Shown: positions 19,139 to 27,554 of the stretch, in pieces
How positions within the stretch are numbered: position 1 is the stretch's first letter
Layout: every line of letters starts with the position of its first letter
Notes under the pieces: model-generated
What the model was told of the DNA's origin: nothing
Databases searched by the model: none
Seen by the model: the letters and a program-made list of their open reading frames with translations, nothing else
Program-made: the position numbers and the translations under genes
From: a virus
Length of the DNA: 64,000 nucleotides
Direction: 5' to 3' (one strand)
IMG/VR virus record: IMGVR_UViG_3300032215_000643
Coordinates: 1 to 64,000 of that record

Positions 19139-20158
19139 ATGCCAGATTTTATTTCTTATTATAAAAACAATAAATATCCTTCAGCCCAACAACAACTTTC
19201 TATTGGTCAAGTATCAGGAACCCCCATAACAGTTGTTCTTAATGTTCCATCTCAAGTAAACTCAGGAGTTTCATTTTACTTCAGCGGAACTTTATCAGCA
19301 GCAGGAACAGGGACGATTACTATTCAAAAATTGAATGGTACAGCATGGACTACTGTGACAACAGCCGTTGCTGGTTCTTCATGGACAAGTCTAACTATGA
19401 CTCCAATCACGACTGGAACTACTTTTAGGGCTTTTTACAGTGGAGATGCTACTTATCAACAAAATTATTCATCTTCTAAAACAGTAAAATGTTGGGGTAT
19501 AAAAACTAATCAGCAGAAAATTTTTTCATGCTATTCGTCAAGGAGTCACTACGCTGTTAATTCTAATACATATTCAAGTTTAGTTAGAACTGATTCTGGA
19601 AATGATCTTTATCAAGGGTACACATCTTCTACTTATGCAAAACAGGTATCTCAAATATATTTTGATAATGCAAGTAGTATTATAAATGGTTATCTTAATG
19701 TTGAAGGTGGTGGTGGCAGTACCTCTACCATAATTGGATATTTTAATTCTTTAAGTTCTGTAACTATTACAAAAGTTGAACTTTATTTAAATTGTAAATC
19801 ATGGGCTGTGTCAAGTGGCGGCACCGCTTACGTTTTTCCATCTATTTATCTCGCTCTTGTAGGTGCAACAAATATGGATTTTGCATTTTACTCAGGAGTA
19901 CCTGCAATAAGTGCTTCATGGTCTACAGTGTCTGGTTCAAAATGGATTGATGTTTCTTCTTTTAATTATATGGGACCATCCCTAGGAAAATGGGACTATA
20001 CCCTCAACGGCAATGTGATCAATTTTTGGGCCATGTTTAATGGCTTTGATTTAGCAAGAAATAATACATCAAATATATATTATGGAAGATTTACGGGTAA
20101 TGGTGATTCAGCAGAACCTCAACTAAGATTTACCTATTCTTATTACACTTACGTTTAG
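19139..20158 (+). CDS. Tail-associated protein with Ig-like domain
   Basis: 339 residues. The open frame extends upstream to 18983, but those residues overlap the end of the fibre gene; the ATG at 19139 (MPDFISYYKNN) directly follows that gene. Residues about 30-110 form an Ig-like beta sandwich (VLNVPSQVNSGVSFYFSGTL, then TTGTTFRAFYSGDATYQQNY). The remaining 220 residues are aromatic-rich beta sequence ending in PQLRFTYSYYTYV, plausibly a jelly roll. No catalytic motif. Likely a minor virion or fibre protein. There is no ribosome-binding site, in line with a leaderless start. Confidence 0.6.
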   Translation: MPDFISYYKNNKYPSAQQQLSIGQVSGTPITVVLNVPSQVNSGVSFYFSGTLSAAGTGTITIQKLNGTAWTTVTTAVAGSSWTSLTMTPITTGTTFRAFYSGDATYQQNYSSSKTVKCWGIKTNQQKIFSCYSSRSHYAVNSNTYSSLVRTDSGNDLYQGYTSSTYAKQVSQIYFDNASSIINGYLNVEGGGGSTSTIIGYFNSLSSVTITKVELYLNCKSWAVSSGGTAYVFPSIYLALVGATNMDFAFYSGVPAISASWSTVSGSKWIDVSSFNYMGPSLGKWDYTLNGNVINFWAMFNGFDLARNNTSNIYYGRFTGNGDSAEPQLRFTYSYYTYV

Positions 20159-20163
20159 ATATT

Positions 20164-20172
20164 TGATATAAT
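20164..20172 (+). promoter_or_regulatory. Extended -10 promoter (TGATATAAT)
   Basis: TGATATAAT in the 38-nt gap between 20158 and 20197. It is followed by TAAAGAAA and then a GGAG ribosome-binding site at 20188-20191. No -35 box is evident. Confidence 0.55.
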
Positions 20173-20196
20173 TAAAGAAAATGACGCGGAGATGAA

Positions 20197-20553
20197 ATGA
20201 AAGAAGTTAATTACAACATTATTCAGGGTGACAATTTTCAATTGTCCCTGACTTATACCGACTCTTTAAATGTTCCCATTAATTTAACAGGTGCCTCAGC
20301 ATATTTTGAGGTTAGAGATAAGCCGGGTGGTAGTATTTTGTCTGCTACTGCTTCTGGCGCTCCCGGCATTACAGGAGATGGTATTACGTTTACTGCCTCT
20401 GCTGGTTTAATAAATTTAAACATAAATCCCTCTAAGACTAAACTTTTTAATTATCCAAAATCTGCTTATCAGTTACAATTAACATCTTCTGGCGGGATTA
20501 AAACAACTCTCCTTCAAGGATGGTTCCTTGTTAATGCAGGGGTTATTAATTAA
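20197..20553 (+). CDS. Small beta-sandwich fibre-associated protein, BppU-N-like
   Basis: 118 residues. The order of features - an opening 'IIQGDNFQLSLTYTD', then 'PINLTGASAYFEVRD', then a 'LLQGWFLVNAGVIN' end - resembles the N-terminal domain of lactococcal-type baseplate proteins (BppU_N) and small fibre-attachment proteins. Such proteins usually anchor receptor-binding fibres. GGAG precedes the ATG by 5 nt, and the stop overlaps the next ATG. The family call is from pattern memory and not certain. Confidence 0.55.
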   Translation: MKEVNYNIIQGDNFQLSLTYTDSLNVPINLTGASAYFEVRDKPGGSILSATASGAPGITGDGITFTASAGLINLNINPSKTKLFNYPKSAYQLQLTSSGGIKTTLLQGWFLVNAGVIN

Positions 20554-20975
20554 TGACAAAAAACATTATAATAGAACAGACAAGTGTTCATAATGTAGAA
20601 ACAGAAAAAGTTGTCAATCAAGTTGTTATGGTTGAACATTCTAACATTCTTGCTGTTTCTGATGTTGGGGTTCAAGGTCCACCGGGTTCTACTGGTCCAC
20701 AGGGTTTAACTGGGCCTCAAGGTGCATCAGGACCGCAAGGTTCAACTGGCCCACAGGGTCCGGTAGGAGATGCGACAGCAGTATTAAGTTACAGGTTTGA
20801 GCAACAAAGTTCGTCGGCAGTATGGAATATTACTCATAATCTTGGATACAGGCCAGCAGTAACAATTCAAGATTATGGACAAAATACAATAGAAGGGGAT
20901 GTGCGTCACATATCTGTGAATAACTTGACAGTAAGTTTTTCAACCGGAGTCTCTGGGTATGCATATCTTTCATAG
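20553..20975 (+). CDS. Collagen-like tail-fibre protein
   Basis: 140 residues. An N-terminal 45-residue segment is followed by a Gly-X-Y triplet run (GPPGSTGPQGLTGPQG and on, about residues 46-73). A C-terminal beta domain contains WNITHNLGYRPAVTIQDYGQ, a motif widespread at phage fibre ends. The triplet run probably forms a short trimeric collagen-like stalk. It belongs to the fibre cluster, starting at a TAATG junction with the gene before. A second collagen-like gene pair occurs at 58333-59921. Confidence 0.75.
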   Translation: MTKNIIIEQTSVHNVETEKVVNQVVMVEHSNILAVSDVGVQGPPGSTGPQGLTGPQGASGPQGSTGPQGPVGDATAVLSYRFEQQSSSAVWNITHNLGYRPAVTIQDYGQNTIEGDVRHISVNNLTVSFSTGVSGYAYLS

Positions 20976-20985
20976 GAGATAGTAA

Positions 20986-23133
20986 ATGGCTAAAAAGTTT
21001 CTAGTTAATATTGATTTGGGTGGGAATCAACTTTTAAATGCTTTAGCACACCCACAGTCAGGATCACCAACTGCTTATGGAAAAGGGCAGTTATGGTTCG
21101 ATACAAATAATAATCAATTAAATGTTTACAATGGTACAACTTTCGTACCCTTGACCACTGGTGGAACTTCTGTTACATCTCTTAATGGTTATACAGGTGG
21201 CGTTACCCTTTATGGCACTGCAAGTCAAGTTACAGTAACAAATACTGGTACCGGATCGATTACTTTCTCCCTACCTTCTACAGTTTCTTTAACAACTGCA
21301 TGTGCAACTAATTTTTACGGTGCATTTAATGGTACTGTTACAAACTCTACCCAATTAAATAATCAAAATGCTTCATACTACGCTCCAATTGCTAGTCCAA
21401 ACTTTACTACTGGAGCATCGGTAGCGGGTAATAGAATTATTACCATAGCGGATAAATTTACTGCTGCAGGTGCCGCAGTGTCTTCATCAGAACTTGCTGG
21501 CGTTATGTCTGATGAGACAGGTACCGGAAACCTAGTATTTAATAATGCGCCGACGTTTGCTGGAACTGTAAATCTTGGAACATCTGTTGCTTCAGGTTCT
21601 GTAACAACAGCACTTAATTCATCAAGTTTTGGTAGTCAGCCCATTTCGTACTTTGCCCCAATTACTAATCCTAATTTTACAACTGGTGCATCTGTCGGTG
21701 GAAATAGAATTACAACTATTGTGGATAAGTTTACTGCTCACACTGCTGCAGTATCGTCATCTGAATTAGCCGGTGTTATTTCTGATGAAACTGGTACTGG
21801 CGCACTTGTATTTAATAACTCACCATCGTTTGTTACACCAAATATTGGTACTGCTACTGGTTCTGTAACATATGCAACAAATGCGGGGAATGCTAACACA
21901 GTAACAAATGGTATTTATATTACTGATACTGGAACAGTCACATCAACAATGATTTTGAACGGAACTATCCTTGATACTGATATTAATGCTGTTGCCGGGA
22001 TTGCTGTAAGCAAATTATCAGCAAGTCAAGTAACTATTGGTTCAACAGCAATTGGTTTAGGAACTACTGCAAATTCAATTGTTGGTTTAACAACTGCATG
22101 TGCGACAAATTTCTATGGAGCGTTTAACGGGAATGCTACGACAGCGACAACTGCAACTAACCTTTCTGGCGGTACAGTCAATGCTACAACAGGATCATTC
22201 TCAAGCACTCTTAATGTTACTGGCACATCAACTCTAGGAACAGCAAATACTGGTGCCTTAACAGCAACAACAGGATCTTTTTCAAGTACTCTTAACGTCA
22301 CAGGTACATCAACTTTAGGTGCAACAAATGTTGGTGCTTTAACCGCAACTAGTGGTACTATCGGTGGAAATACAATTGCTACAAGTGCAAATAATTTAGG
22401 GTTTTTTGCAACGGGCGGGAATATAAACCCTGCGACCATAACAACAACAGGCGATGTAACTATTGGTGGGACACTCTACCTTTCAGGATCTTCTACATAT
22501 GTTTCAAGTAGTATTACAGTAATTCAAGATCCAATGATATACCTTGGTCATGATAATCCAACAAACATTTGGGATCTTGGTTTCGTTGCTTCATTTACTT
22601 CACCACAGTACCAACATACGGGCTTTGTCAGAGATCATAATCTTACAAACACATGGAGACTTTTTTCTGGTGCCGCTGAGCCTGCTAATGCAAGCGTAAA
22701 CTTTGCTGGTGCTAGTGTTATTCACGATACACTTGCATTGGGTTCATGGCAAGTTATGTCAGGTTCAGGTACTGGAACGGTAACCGCATCTATCACAAAT
22801 GCTGGTTTCTTAACTGCCCCAAGCGCCAACTTTACAAGTGCCCTACAATTTAATGGTGCAGCAGTAGCGACTCAAGCATACGTTACTGCTAACTCTACAG
22901 CCAAATATACAGGAACAATAACTGGAACAGGATCTTTAAATTCCTTTACCGTTACCCACAACCTTGGGACAAGAGATGTTATTGTTCAAGTTTATCAAAC
23001 ATCTGCTACTCCAGATACTCAGTATGCGTCGGTAGAAGTGGATATTGCTAGAACATCAGCATCGGTTGTAACCGTATCCTTTGCAAGCAATGTCGCAAAT
23101 GGCGACACTTATAACGTAGTCGTTCACGGATAA
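20986..23133 (+). CDS. Tail-fibre protein with internal repeats
   Basis: 715 residues, Thr/Ser/Ala/Gly/Asn-rich. The N-terminus (GQLWFDTNNNQLNVYNG) is a common fibre-attachment motif in phages. Internal repeats include 'TTACATNFYGAFNG' (twice), blocks around 'AVSSSELAGV.SDETGTG' (twice) and 'TTGSFSSTLNVTGTSTLG' (twice), pointing to local duplication. The C-terminus has FTVTHNLGTRDVIVQVYQ, the same type of end domain as the collagen-like gene upstream. Likely a trimeric fibre. The ribosome-binding site is AGGAG, 10 nt before the ATG. Confidence 0.75.
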   Translation: MAKKFLVNIDLGGNQLLNALAHPQSGSPTAYGKGQLWFDTNNNQLNVYNGTTFVPLTTGGTSVTSLNGYTGGVTLYGTASQVTVTNTGTGSITFSLPSTVSLTTACATNFYGAFNGTVTNSTQLNNQNASYYAPIASPNFTTGASVAGNRIITIADKFTAAGAAVSSSELAGVMSDETGTGNLVFNNAPTFAGTVNLGTSVASGSVTTALNSSSFGSQPISYFAPITNPNFTTGASVGGNRITTIVDKFTAHTAAVSSSELAGVISDETGTGALVFNNSPSFVTPNIGTATGSVTYATNAGNANTVTNGIYITDTGTVTSTMILNGTILDTDINAVAGIAVSKLSASQVTIGSTAIGLGTTANSIVGLTTACATNFYGAFNGNATTATTATNLSGGTVNATTGSFSSTLNVTGTSTLGTANTGALTATTGSFSSTLNVTGTSTLGATNVGALTATSGTIGGNTIATSANNLGFFATGGNINPATITTTGDVTIGGTLYLSGSSTYVSSSITVIQDPMIYLGHDNPTNIWDLGFVASFTSPQYQHTGFVRDHNLTNTWRLFSGAAEPANASVNFAGASVIHDTLALGSWQVMSGSGTGTVTASITNAGFLTAPSANFTSALQFNGAAVATQAYVTANSTAKYTGTITGTGSLNSFTVTHNLGTRDVIVQVYQTSATPDTQYASVEVDIARTSASVVTVSFASNVANGDTYNVVVHG

Positions 23134-23135
23134 CA

Positions 23136-24191
23136 ATGACAAAGCAATTTAAAGTTGGCATATATGCACCTAGTGCCACGTTTGTTACAGCATCAATAAC
23201 AGGCGGGACAGTTGCAGGCGCTAACGTGTTCCTTGGAACTGCAACATATGGATCTTCAGCAACACCCTTTTATGCAAATAATAGCGGAAGTGTAAGCATT
23301 GGAAATAAACTTACATGGAATGGGTCTACTTTATCAATTGGTGATACTTCAAATGGTACTGTAGGATTATCTGCTCCCGCCAATCCATCTGCAAGCAATA
23401 TAGCCATTTATGCAGGAGCATCTGCTTATTCTAGTGCATCAATAGCCCCTTTTAGGATAGATTATGCTGGAAACCTTTTTTCTTCAAGTGCCAACATTTC
23501 TGGTGGAAGTGCTAATTTTACAAATGGAGCGTCCGTTAATTCAAATAGAATTACAACTGTTGCAGATAAATTTACTGCTCTCGTTGGAATAGTCGCATCA
23601 TCTGAATTAATTGCGCTCGTATCTGATAAAACTGGATCGGGAAGTCTGGTATTTAGTAACTCCCCTTCTTTTATAACGCCAAACATTGGCAATGCAACTG
23701 GTTCAGTTTCTTATGCAAGTAACTCAGCCTCTTTAAACAATATTGCTGGATCATCTTATGCACAATTATCTTCTGCTAATTTTACATCAGCCAGCGTTGG
23801 ATCTAATCCAATATACACTAAGTCTACCGCACCCTATCAACCACAAACATTTTTTTACACAGGCTCTGTTGCAGTTTATACATCTTCTTCACGATTTTAT
23901 AATGATACAGGTGGAACAAGATCAATTATTTCTGTAAGGGCAAGCGTAGGTTCAGCACCAACTGGATCTGCCATGCTTATTGATGTGAGAAAAAATGGAA
24001 CATCTGCTTCAAATACTATTTTTACAGGCAGTTCAATATCTATTCCTGCAACATCATTTACTTCTGGAGCATCTACATCATTTAATTCTGGAAGTTCTTT
24101 GGCCCCCAATGATTATTTAACTGTTGCTATTTCTCAAGTAGGGTCAACCGCAGCAGGCTCTGATTTAACAATACAAGTTAACTGGAGTTAA
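23136..24191 (+). CDS. Tail-fibre protein, paralogue of the fibre at 58512
   Basis: 351 residues. The N-terminal half shares a segment with the giant fibre (SIGNKLTWNGS, then PSASNIAIYAGAS). The middle shares the 'SSELIALVSDKTGSGSLVF' type block with the fibre at 20986. The last about 110 residues (FYNDTGGTRS, GSAMLIDVRKNG, NDYLTVAISQVGST) match the C-terminal domain of the fibre at 58512. It is a mosaic of recombined fibre segments. The codons for its last residues and stop (TGG AGT TAA) contain the GGAG used by the next gene. Confidence 0.75.
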   Translation: MTKQFKVGIYAPSATFVTASITGGTVAGANVFLGTATYGSSATPFYANNSGSVSIGNKLTWNGSTLSIGDTSNGTVGLSAPANPSASNIAIYAGASAYSSASIAPFRIDYAGNLFSSSANISGGSANFTNGASVNSNRITTVADKFTALVGIVASSELIALVSDKTGSGSLVFSNSPSFITPNIGNATGSVSYASNSASLNNIAGSSYAQLSSANFTSASVGSNPIYTKSTAPYQPQTFFYTGSVAVYTSSSRFYNDTGGTRSIISVRASVGSAPTGSAMLIDVRKNGTSASNTIFTGSSISIPATSFTSGASTSFNSGSSLAPNDYLTVAISQVGSTAAGSDLTIQVNWS

Positions 24192-24192
24192 T

Positions 24193-24939
24193 GTGGCTGT
24201 TGCAGTTAGAAGCATAAGCGGAAGTACTACAAATGCGGCAACTACTGGAGCCAACTCTTTGGCTACGGCAGCGCCTTCTGGAAAATCCACTGGCGATCTT
24301 CTGGTTTTAATTGTTTCTAACAGGAGTAATATTGGTCTTGGTGTACCGGCACTTGGCACTGGATCGGCAGGATGGAGTGCGGCATCACCTTTTTCTTCTG
24401 CATCAGTAACTGCAACTGGCACTAGCGGTATTTCAACTAAATGGTGGTGGCGTGTTGCAGACGGAAGTGCAAACGATACCCCAACAGTAACAGGTTCTTT
24501 TACAAGCGGTGATGACGGTAATATTTCTTATTCCCTCCTTGCTTTGACGGGTGCTTTAAATAGTGGACCGGGTGATGTTGGAGCAGCATCCACGGCTTCA
24601 TCTGGAGCGAATGTTCTTCCAACAATTACAACTACTCAGGCAGCAGATTTACAAATTGGTTGCTGGGGAAGTTATGACAGTACGGGGAATAATCTAGCAA
24701 CCTTTGGTGCAGTTCCATCAGGTTGGACTTTTTCTGGTTCGACAGCAAACGCGACGCTTGGTAATATTAATGGTGGTCAGTACGTTGCGTATAGAACAAT
24801 TGCTTCTGCAAGTACGGTAACGGGTGCTTCAGTTTCACACTCTACAGTTGCTCAGCAAACAATGACAACTGTAGCAATTAAAATTGCAGTCACTTCTGTT
24901 ATAACTAATAAAATTGGTTGGGGTACGTCAATAATATGA
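24193..24939 (+). CDS. Fibre-module partner protein, counterpart of the gene at 59923
   Basis: 248 residues with a GTG start 1 nt after the preceding stop. The ribosome-binding GGAG lies inside that gene's last codons. The sequence is Ser/Thr/Ala/Gly-rich with hydrophobic strands (GDLLVLIVSNRS, ISYSLLALTGAL) and ends GWGTSII. The gene at 59923 has the same position, size, strand pattern (NLLVAFIGGN) and Gly-Trp-Gly end. Proteins of this type recall minor structural proteins fused to adhesins, but I recognise no named family. Probably a virion surface or fibre-cap protein. Confidence 0.55.
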   Translation: MAVAVRSISGSTTNAATTGANSLATAAPSGKSTGDLLVLIVSNRSNIGLGVPALGTGSAGWSAASPFSSASVTATGTSGISTKWWWRVADGSANDTPTVTGSFTSGDDGNISYSLLALTGALNSGPGDVGAASTASSGANVLPTITTTQAADLQIGCWGSYDSTGNNLATFGAVPSGWTFSGSTANATLGNINGGQYVAYRTIASASTVTGASVSHSTVAQQTMTTVAIKIAVTSVITNKIGWGTSII

Positions 24940-24953
24940 AATTTGGTAAAATA

Positions 24954-24989
24954 TATAGTCTAGCCTATAAATAAAAATATTGTTATACT
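24954..24989 (+). repeat. 36-nt direct repeat, copy 1 (contains a promoter)
   Basis: Identical to 60594-60629, and both copies lie at the end of a duplicated fibre module. It begins TATAGTCTAGCC and ends TTGTTATACT. Similarity continues about 9 nt further with two mismatches. Confidence 0.9.
24981..24989 (+). promoter_or_regulatory. Extended -10 promoter (TGTTATACT)
   Basis: TGT plus TATACT at the 3' end of the 36-nt repeat. It is 23 nt before the ATG at 25013, with an AAAGGA ribosome-binding site between them. It is conserved in the second repeat copy. Confidence 0.55.
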
Positions 24990-25012
24990 ATACAAGACAC
25001 GAAAGGAAAAAT

Positions 25013-25234
25013 ATGTCACAGCAAGCAGTTGAACAACCACAGGCACCTCAGCAGGTTATCGAACTAGTGGTGCAGGAACTTCAGAATCGTATTGGTCAGG
25101 TAACGACTCAGTACGAAACAAATATGGCTGTGCTTAAGGCACAGGCAACAACAGAAATTCAGAGCCGCGATAAGCGTATTGAAGAACTTTCAAGGGCGTT
25201 AGCAAATGCTGCGTCGAAGAACTCAAGTAATTAA
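25013..25234 (+). CDS. Small coiled-coil hypothetical protein
   Basis: 73 residues. I chose the ATG at 25013 because AAAGGA sits 5 nt before it and the promoter TATACT lies within the longer frame. Gln/Pro-rich N-terminus (QQAVEQPQAPQQ), then a continuous amphipathic helix of about 50 residues (QELQNRIGQVTTQYETNM). Probably an oligomerising coiled coil. No family recognised. Confidence 0.55.
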   Translation: MSQQAVEQPQAPQQVIELVVQELQNRIGQVTTQYETNMAVLKAQATTEIQSRDKRIEELSRALANAASKNSSN

Positions 25235-25595
25235 TAATACAAGAGTCCCCGGCGGGTTAATTGCAAGTACTGAAAAGGGCGATTATCTTGTTAAAGGTGA
25301 TAAAAGGTTCAAGTTTGTATCATCAAGAGCCAGAGATTCTTGGAATTTAAAAACAGTTAAAACTACAGAATTTGCAATGTCTTCATATAAAATTGCTGGT
25401 GTTGTAGGTTTTCGTGATGGTACTTTAATTAGGGATATATCTAGTCATAAGATATACTTAATATCAGACTACAAAAAACATCATGTTGTCTCTCCCGACT
25501 TTTTTAAAAGTTTGGGGTATAGCATGAAAGATGTCCTACTTGTTTCTTCTAAAGAATTAGTAGTTCATCAAGAAGGAGAACCTTTATATGGCTAA
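25206..25595 (+). CDS. Hypothetical protein with a 'KxHxVSPDxF' domain
   Basis: 129 residues, overlapping the preceding gene by 29 nt. Basic start (MLRRRTQ), then FKFVSSRARDSWNLKT. The end, KKHHVVSPDFFKSLGYS followed by SKELVVHQEGEPLYG, resembles a short domain I know from actinobacterial and phage surface proteins in which a Lys-Arg-His-Ile/Val-Pro core is followed by 'GEPL'. Its role is not established; a virion or cell-wall-associated role is plausible next to the fibre genes. Confidence 0.5.
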   Translation: MLRRRTQVINNTRVPGGLIASTEKGDYLVKGDKRFKFVSSRARDSWNLKTVKTTEFAMSSYKIAGVVGFRDGTLIRDISSHKIYLISDYKKHHVVSPDFFKSLGYSMKDVLLVSSKELVVHQEGEPLYG

Positions 25596-26001
25596 TAACA
25601 TTATTGTTGATGTTAGTGAAATAAATCAGGCTATTCAAAAAGTTAACGATTTGAATAATAGATTTTCAAAAGATCATTCCACTATTGAAAATATTATAAA
25701 AGAAGTCGGAGATTTAAGAAATTTTCATGCAACCTATGCTTTAAAAGCAAATAGTTGGAAAACCTCAACAAAAAATGGTAAGGCTGTAAGAAGCCTAACA
25801 GTAGCCTTTTCTAAAATACATTTTTATGCTACACCAGTTGTGCATGTTTCTATTGAAGGAATTCATAATGGCTTGCAGGTATCTCTTTCTAATGTAACTC
25901 ATAGTGGATGCGAAATTCATGTTATGAAAACTCAAAAGTCAAATGCTTTTTCTTCAGCAGAATTAGGGCATAAGATACATTTAAGCGCACATGGTTATTA
26001 A
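25588..26001 (+). CDS. Coiled-coil plus H-type-lectin-like protein
   Basis: 137 residues with GGAG upstream. Residues 1-50 are helical (INQAIQKVNDLNNRFSKD). Residues 60-135 form a small beta sandwich (SLTVAFSKIHFYATPVVHV, SLSNVTHSGCEIHV) resembling H-type lectin / gp-like domains that cap phage fibres. Such a short trimer (coiled coil then lectin head) could bind a cell-surface sugar. The call rests on pattern similarity only. It overlaps the genes on both sides by a few nt. Confidence 0.5.
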   Translation: MANNIIVDVSEINQAIQKVNDLNNRFSKDHSTIENIIKEVGDLRNFHATYALKANSWKTSTKNGKAVRSLTVAFSKIHFYATPVVHVSIEGIHNGLQVSLSNVTHSGCEIHVMKTQKSNAFSSAELGHKIHLSAHGY

Positions 26002-26258
26002 TGTACACACCCGTAAGTTCATGGGTTAAAAAAGAAAAGCGTTATTATGATGGATATGTCATAATAAAAATACCAGAACACCCTAAGTCATTCAACAGTT
26101 GGTACTACGAGCATAGACTTGTAGTGGAAGCCAGCCTTGACAGAATTCTTGAAGACTGGGAAACTGTTCATCATATAAACGAAAACAAAGAAGATAATAG
26201 ATTAATTAATTTGTTTCTTTGTACAAGAGCGCAACATAATAAAGCGCACAAAAATTAA
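26001..26258 (+). CDS. Small HNH endonuclease
   Basis: 85 residues. The HNH core is complete: 'WETVHHINENKEDNRLINL' carries the His pair and the Asn, and 'TRAQHNKAHKN' supplies the last His. The N-terminus (GYVIIKIPEHP, then YEHRLVVEASL) is typical of free-standing phage HNH homing-type nucleases. It sits as an extra gene between structural genes, starts at a TAATG junction, and could be a selfish insertion or a packaging-related nuclease. Confidence 0.8.
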   Translation: MYTPVSSWVKKEKRYYDGYVIIKIPEHPKSFNSWYYEHRLVVEASLDRILEDWETVHHINENKEDNRLINLFLCTRAQHNKAHKN

Positions 26259-26266
26259 GGATATAC

Positions 26267-27022
26267 ATGACAAACGATCTTAAATGGATGATGGTTTCGG
26301 ACGTTCATTTCCCTCGCCATGATCCACGAAAGGTAGAGTTGTTTTTAAAGGTTATGAAGGCTTTCAAGCCGGATGCAGTGGACCTCCTTGGAGACATTGA
26401 TGATGCTGATTCAACTTCACGTTGGGCAGCAGATAAACCTTTAGAAATGTCTGTCTCTATTTATGATGGTGGAGTTAGTGGAACTAGAGATTTTCTAGCA
26501 GAAATTAATAAAATTGTTCCAAAGGCAGACAAGCATTTTCATGATGGAAATCATGGATGGACAAGGCATGGGGATTACCTTGCAAAGAAGGCTCCCCAGT
26601 TCTTAGAGTTACTTACCCCTGATATTCTTTATGAATACAGTAAGAGTGGCTTTGATTGGCATTATTATGATGCGCCTCCTGTTAGACGTTTTGGAGATAT
26701 CTATGGTCATCATGGAGAATCTATTTCAAAGCATTCTGGGGAGTCAGTTCGTAATGATGTAAACAATTGGGGTATATCCCTAGTGCGTGGGCATTCTCAT
26801 AGAATGGGTGCGTATTTCCAGACCTATAATTTGTCTGGTCAAGAGTTGCGTGGATATGAAATTGGACACCTTTGTGATGAAGATCAAATGGACTATTCCA
26901 TTCAGAAAAATTGGCAGGCGGGATTCGCTGTAGCCCATGTGGTTAATGATTATCCACATATTCAGTTAATACAAATACACGATTATACATGCGTAGTAGA
27001 CGGTAAAGTCTTTACAGCATAA
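26267..27022 (+). CDS. Calcineurin-like metallophosphoesterase
   Basis: 251 residues. Metal-binding motifs are in order: DVH (residue about 11), GDIDDAD (about 42), GNHGW (about 94), YGHHG (about 146) and RGHSHR (about 175). The third motif reads GNHG where many members have GNHE or GNHD. It probably hydrolyses a phosphoester; the substrate in phages is unknown (nucleotides, DNA ends or protein phosphate). The ribosome-binding site is AAGGA. Confidence 0.85.
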   Translation: MTNDLKWMMVSDVHFPRHDPRKVELFLKVMKAFKPDAVDLLGDIDDADSTSRWAADKPLEMSVSIYDGGVSGTRDFLAEINKIVPKADKHFHDGNHGWTRHGDYLAKKAPQFLELLTPDILYEYSKSGFDWHYYDAPPVRRFGDIYGHHGESISKHSGESVRNDVNNWGISLVRGHSHRMGAYFQTYNLSGQELRGYEIGHLCDEDQMDYSIQKNWQAGFAVAHVVNDYPHIQLIQIHDYTCVVDGKVFTA

Positions 27023-27033
27023 AAGGAGAAAAC

Positions 27034-27363
27034 ATGTACGGATGGTTGGTATTCGGTCTTGCAATTGCAGTTGTACTTCTAACTTCAGTTTTTAAGACCA
27101 TTGACGTAAATTCAAAGGTTAAGTCACTTATTGCAGTTGTACTTTCAATTGTTGCTGGCGCAGCAACTGTATGGGCAACACAGAATGGTGATTTTTCAAC
27201 TATTAATATTGCACAGGCAGTTGCCCTAGTTTATGCAGCCTCACAGGTTGTATATGACTTTATTTTCAAGGGCACTTCTGTAGATCAGGCACTAACTTCT
27301 GTCACACCATTTGGTGGAGGAAGTTCAGGCCCAGTAGATGAGCAGCCACCAGCAGGGGCGTAA
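27034..27363 (+). CDS. Holin-like membrane protein
   Basis: 109 residues with AAAAGGAG upstream. Three predicted membrane helices, at about residues 3-22, 30-50 and 58-80, are followed by a Gly/Ser/Pro-rich hydrophilic tail (GGGSSGPVDEQPP). Size and layout fit a phage holin, which would open the membrane for the endolysin. The endolysin is far away (61802), so assignment as the functional holin is inference; it could be another phage membrane protein. Confidence 0.6.
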   Translation: MYGWLVFGLAIAVVLLTSVFKTIDVNSKVKSLIAVVLSIVAGAATVWATQNGDFSTINIAQAVALVYAASQVVYDFIFKGTSVDQALTSVTPFGGGSSGPVDEQPPAGA

Positions 27364-27554
27364 TGTACTGCCGTAAATGTAGCGGCAGAGTTTTTGTTGA
27401 TAGAGTGTTTAGTTCTTCTCTAAGAACTGAGTTATTCTGCATAATGTGCGGAAGACGATGGTTTATTAAAAATGGAAGCAATAGGTTTTCACAATGGTTA
27501 AAAACAAGAGAACAAAAAGTGGCGTTGGCGAGCGTTGGACCTACTTCTATTTGA
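27363..27554 (+). CDS. Zinc-ribbon protein
   Basis: 63 residues. Two Cys pairs, CRKC at the start and CIMC near residue 26, form a likely zinc ribbon (MYCRKCSGRVFVDRVF). Small proteins with this opening are common in actinophages next to replication genes. It overlaps the following gene by 61 nt in another frame and starts 1 nt inside the preceding stop. Likely nucleic-acid binding; the specific role is unknown. Confidence 0.65.
   Translation: MYCRKCSGRVFVDRVFSSSLRTELFCIMCGRRWFIKNGSNRFSQWLKTREQKVALASVGPTSI

Noticed and set aside
22113-22439. Minus-strand open frames in fibre genes (also 18162-18590 and 14502-14735)
   Set aside because: Val/Pro-rich shadows of Thr/Ser/Ala repeat codons; no ribosome-binding site, and they lie fully inside strong + strand genes.
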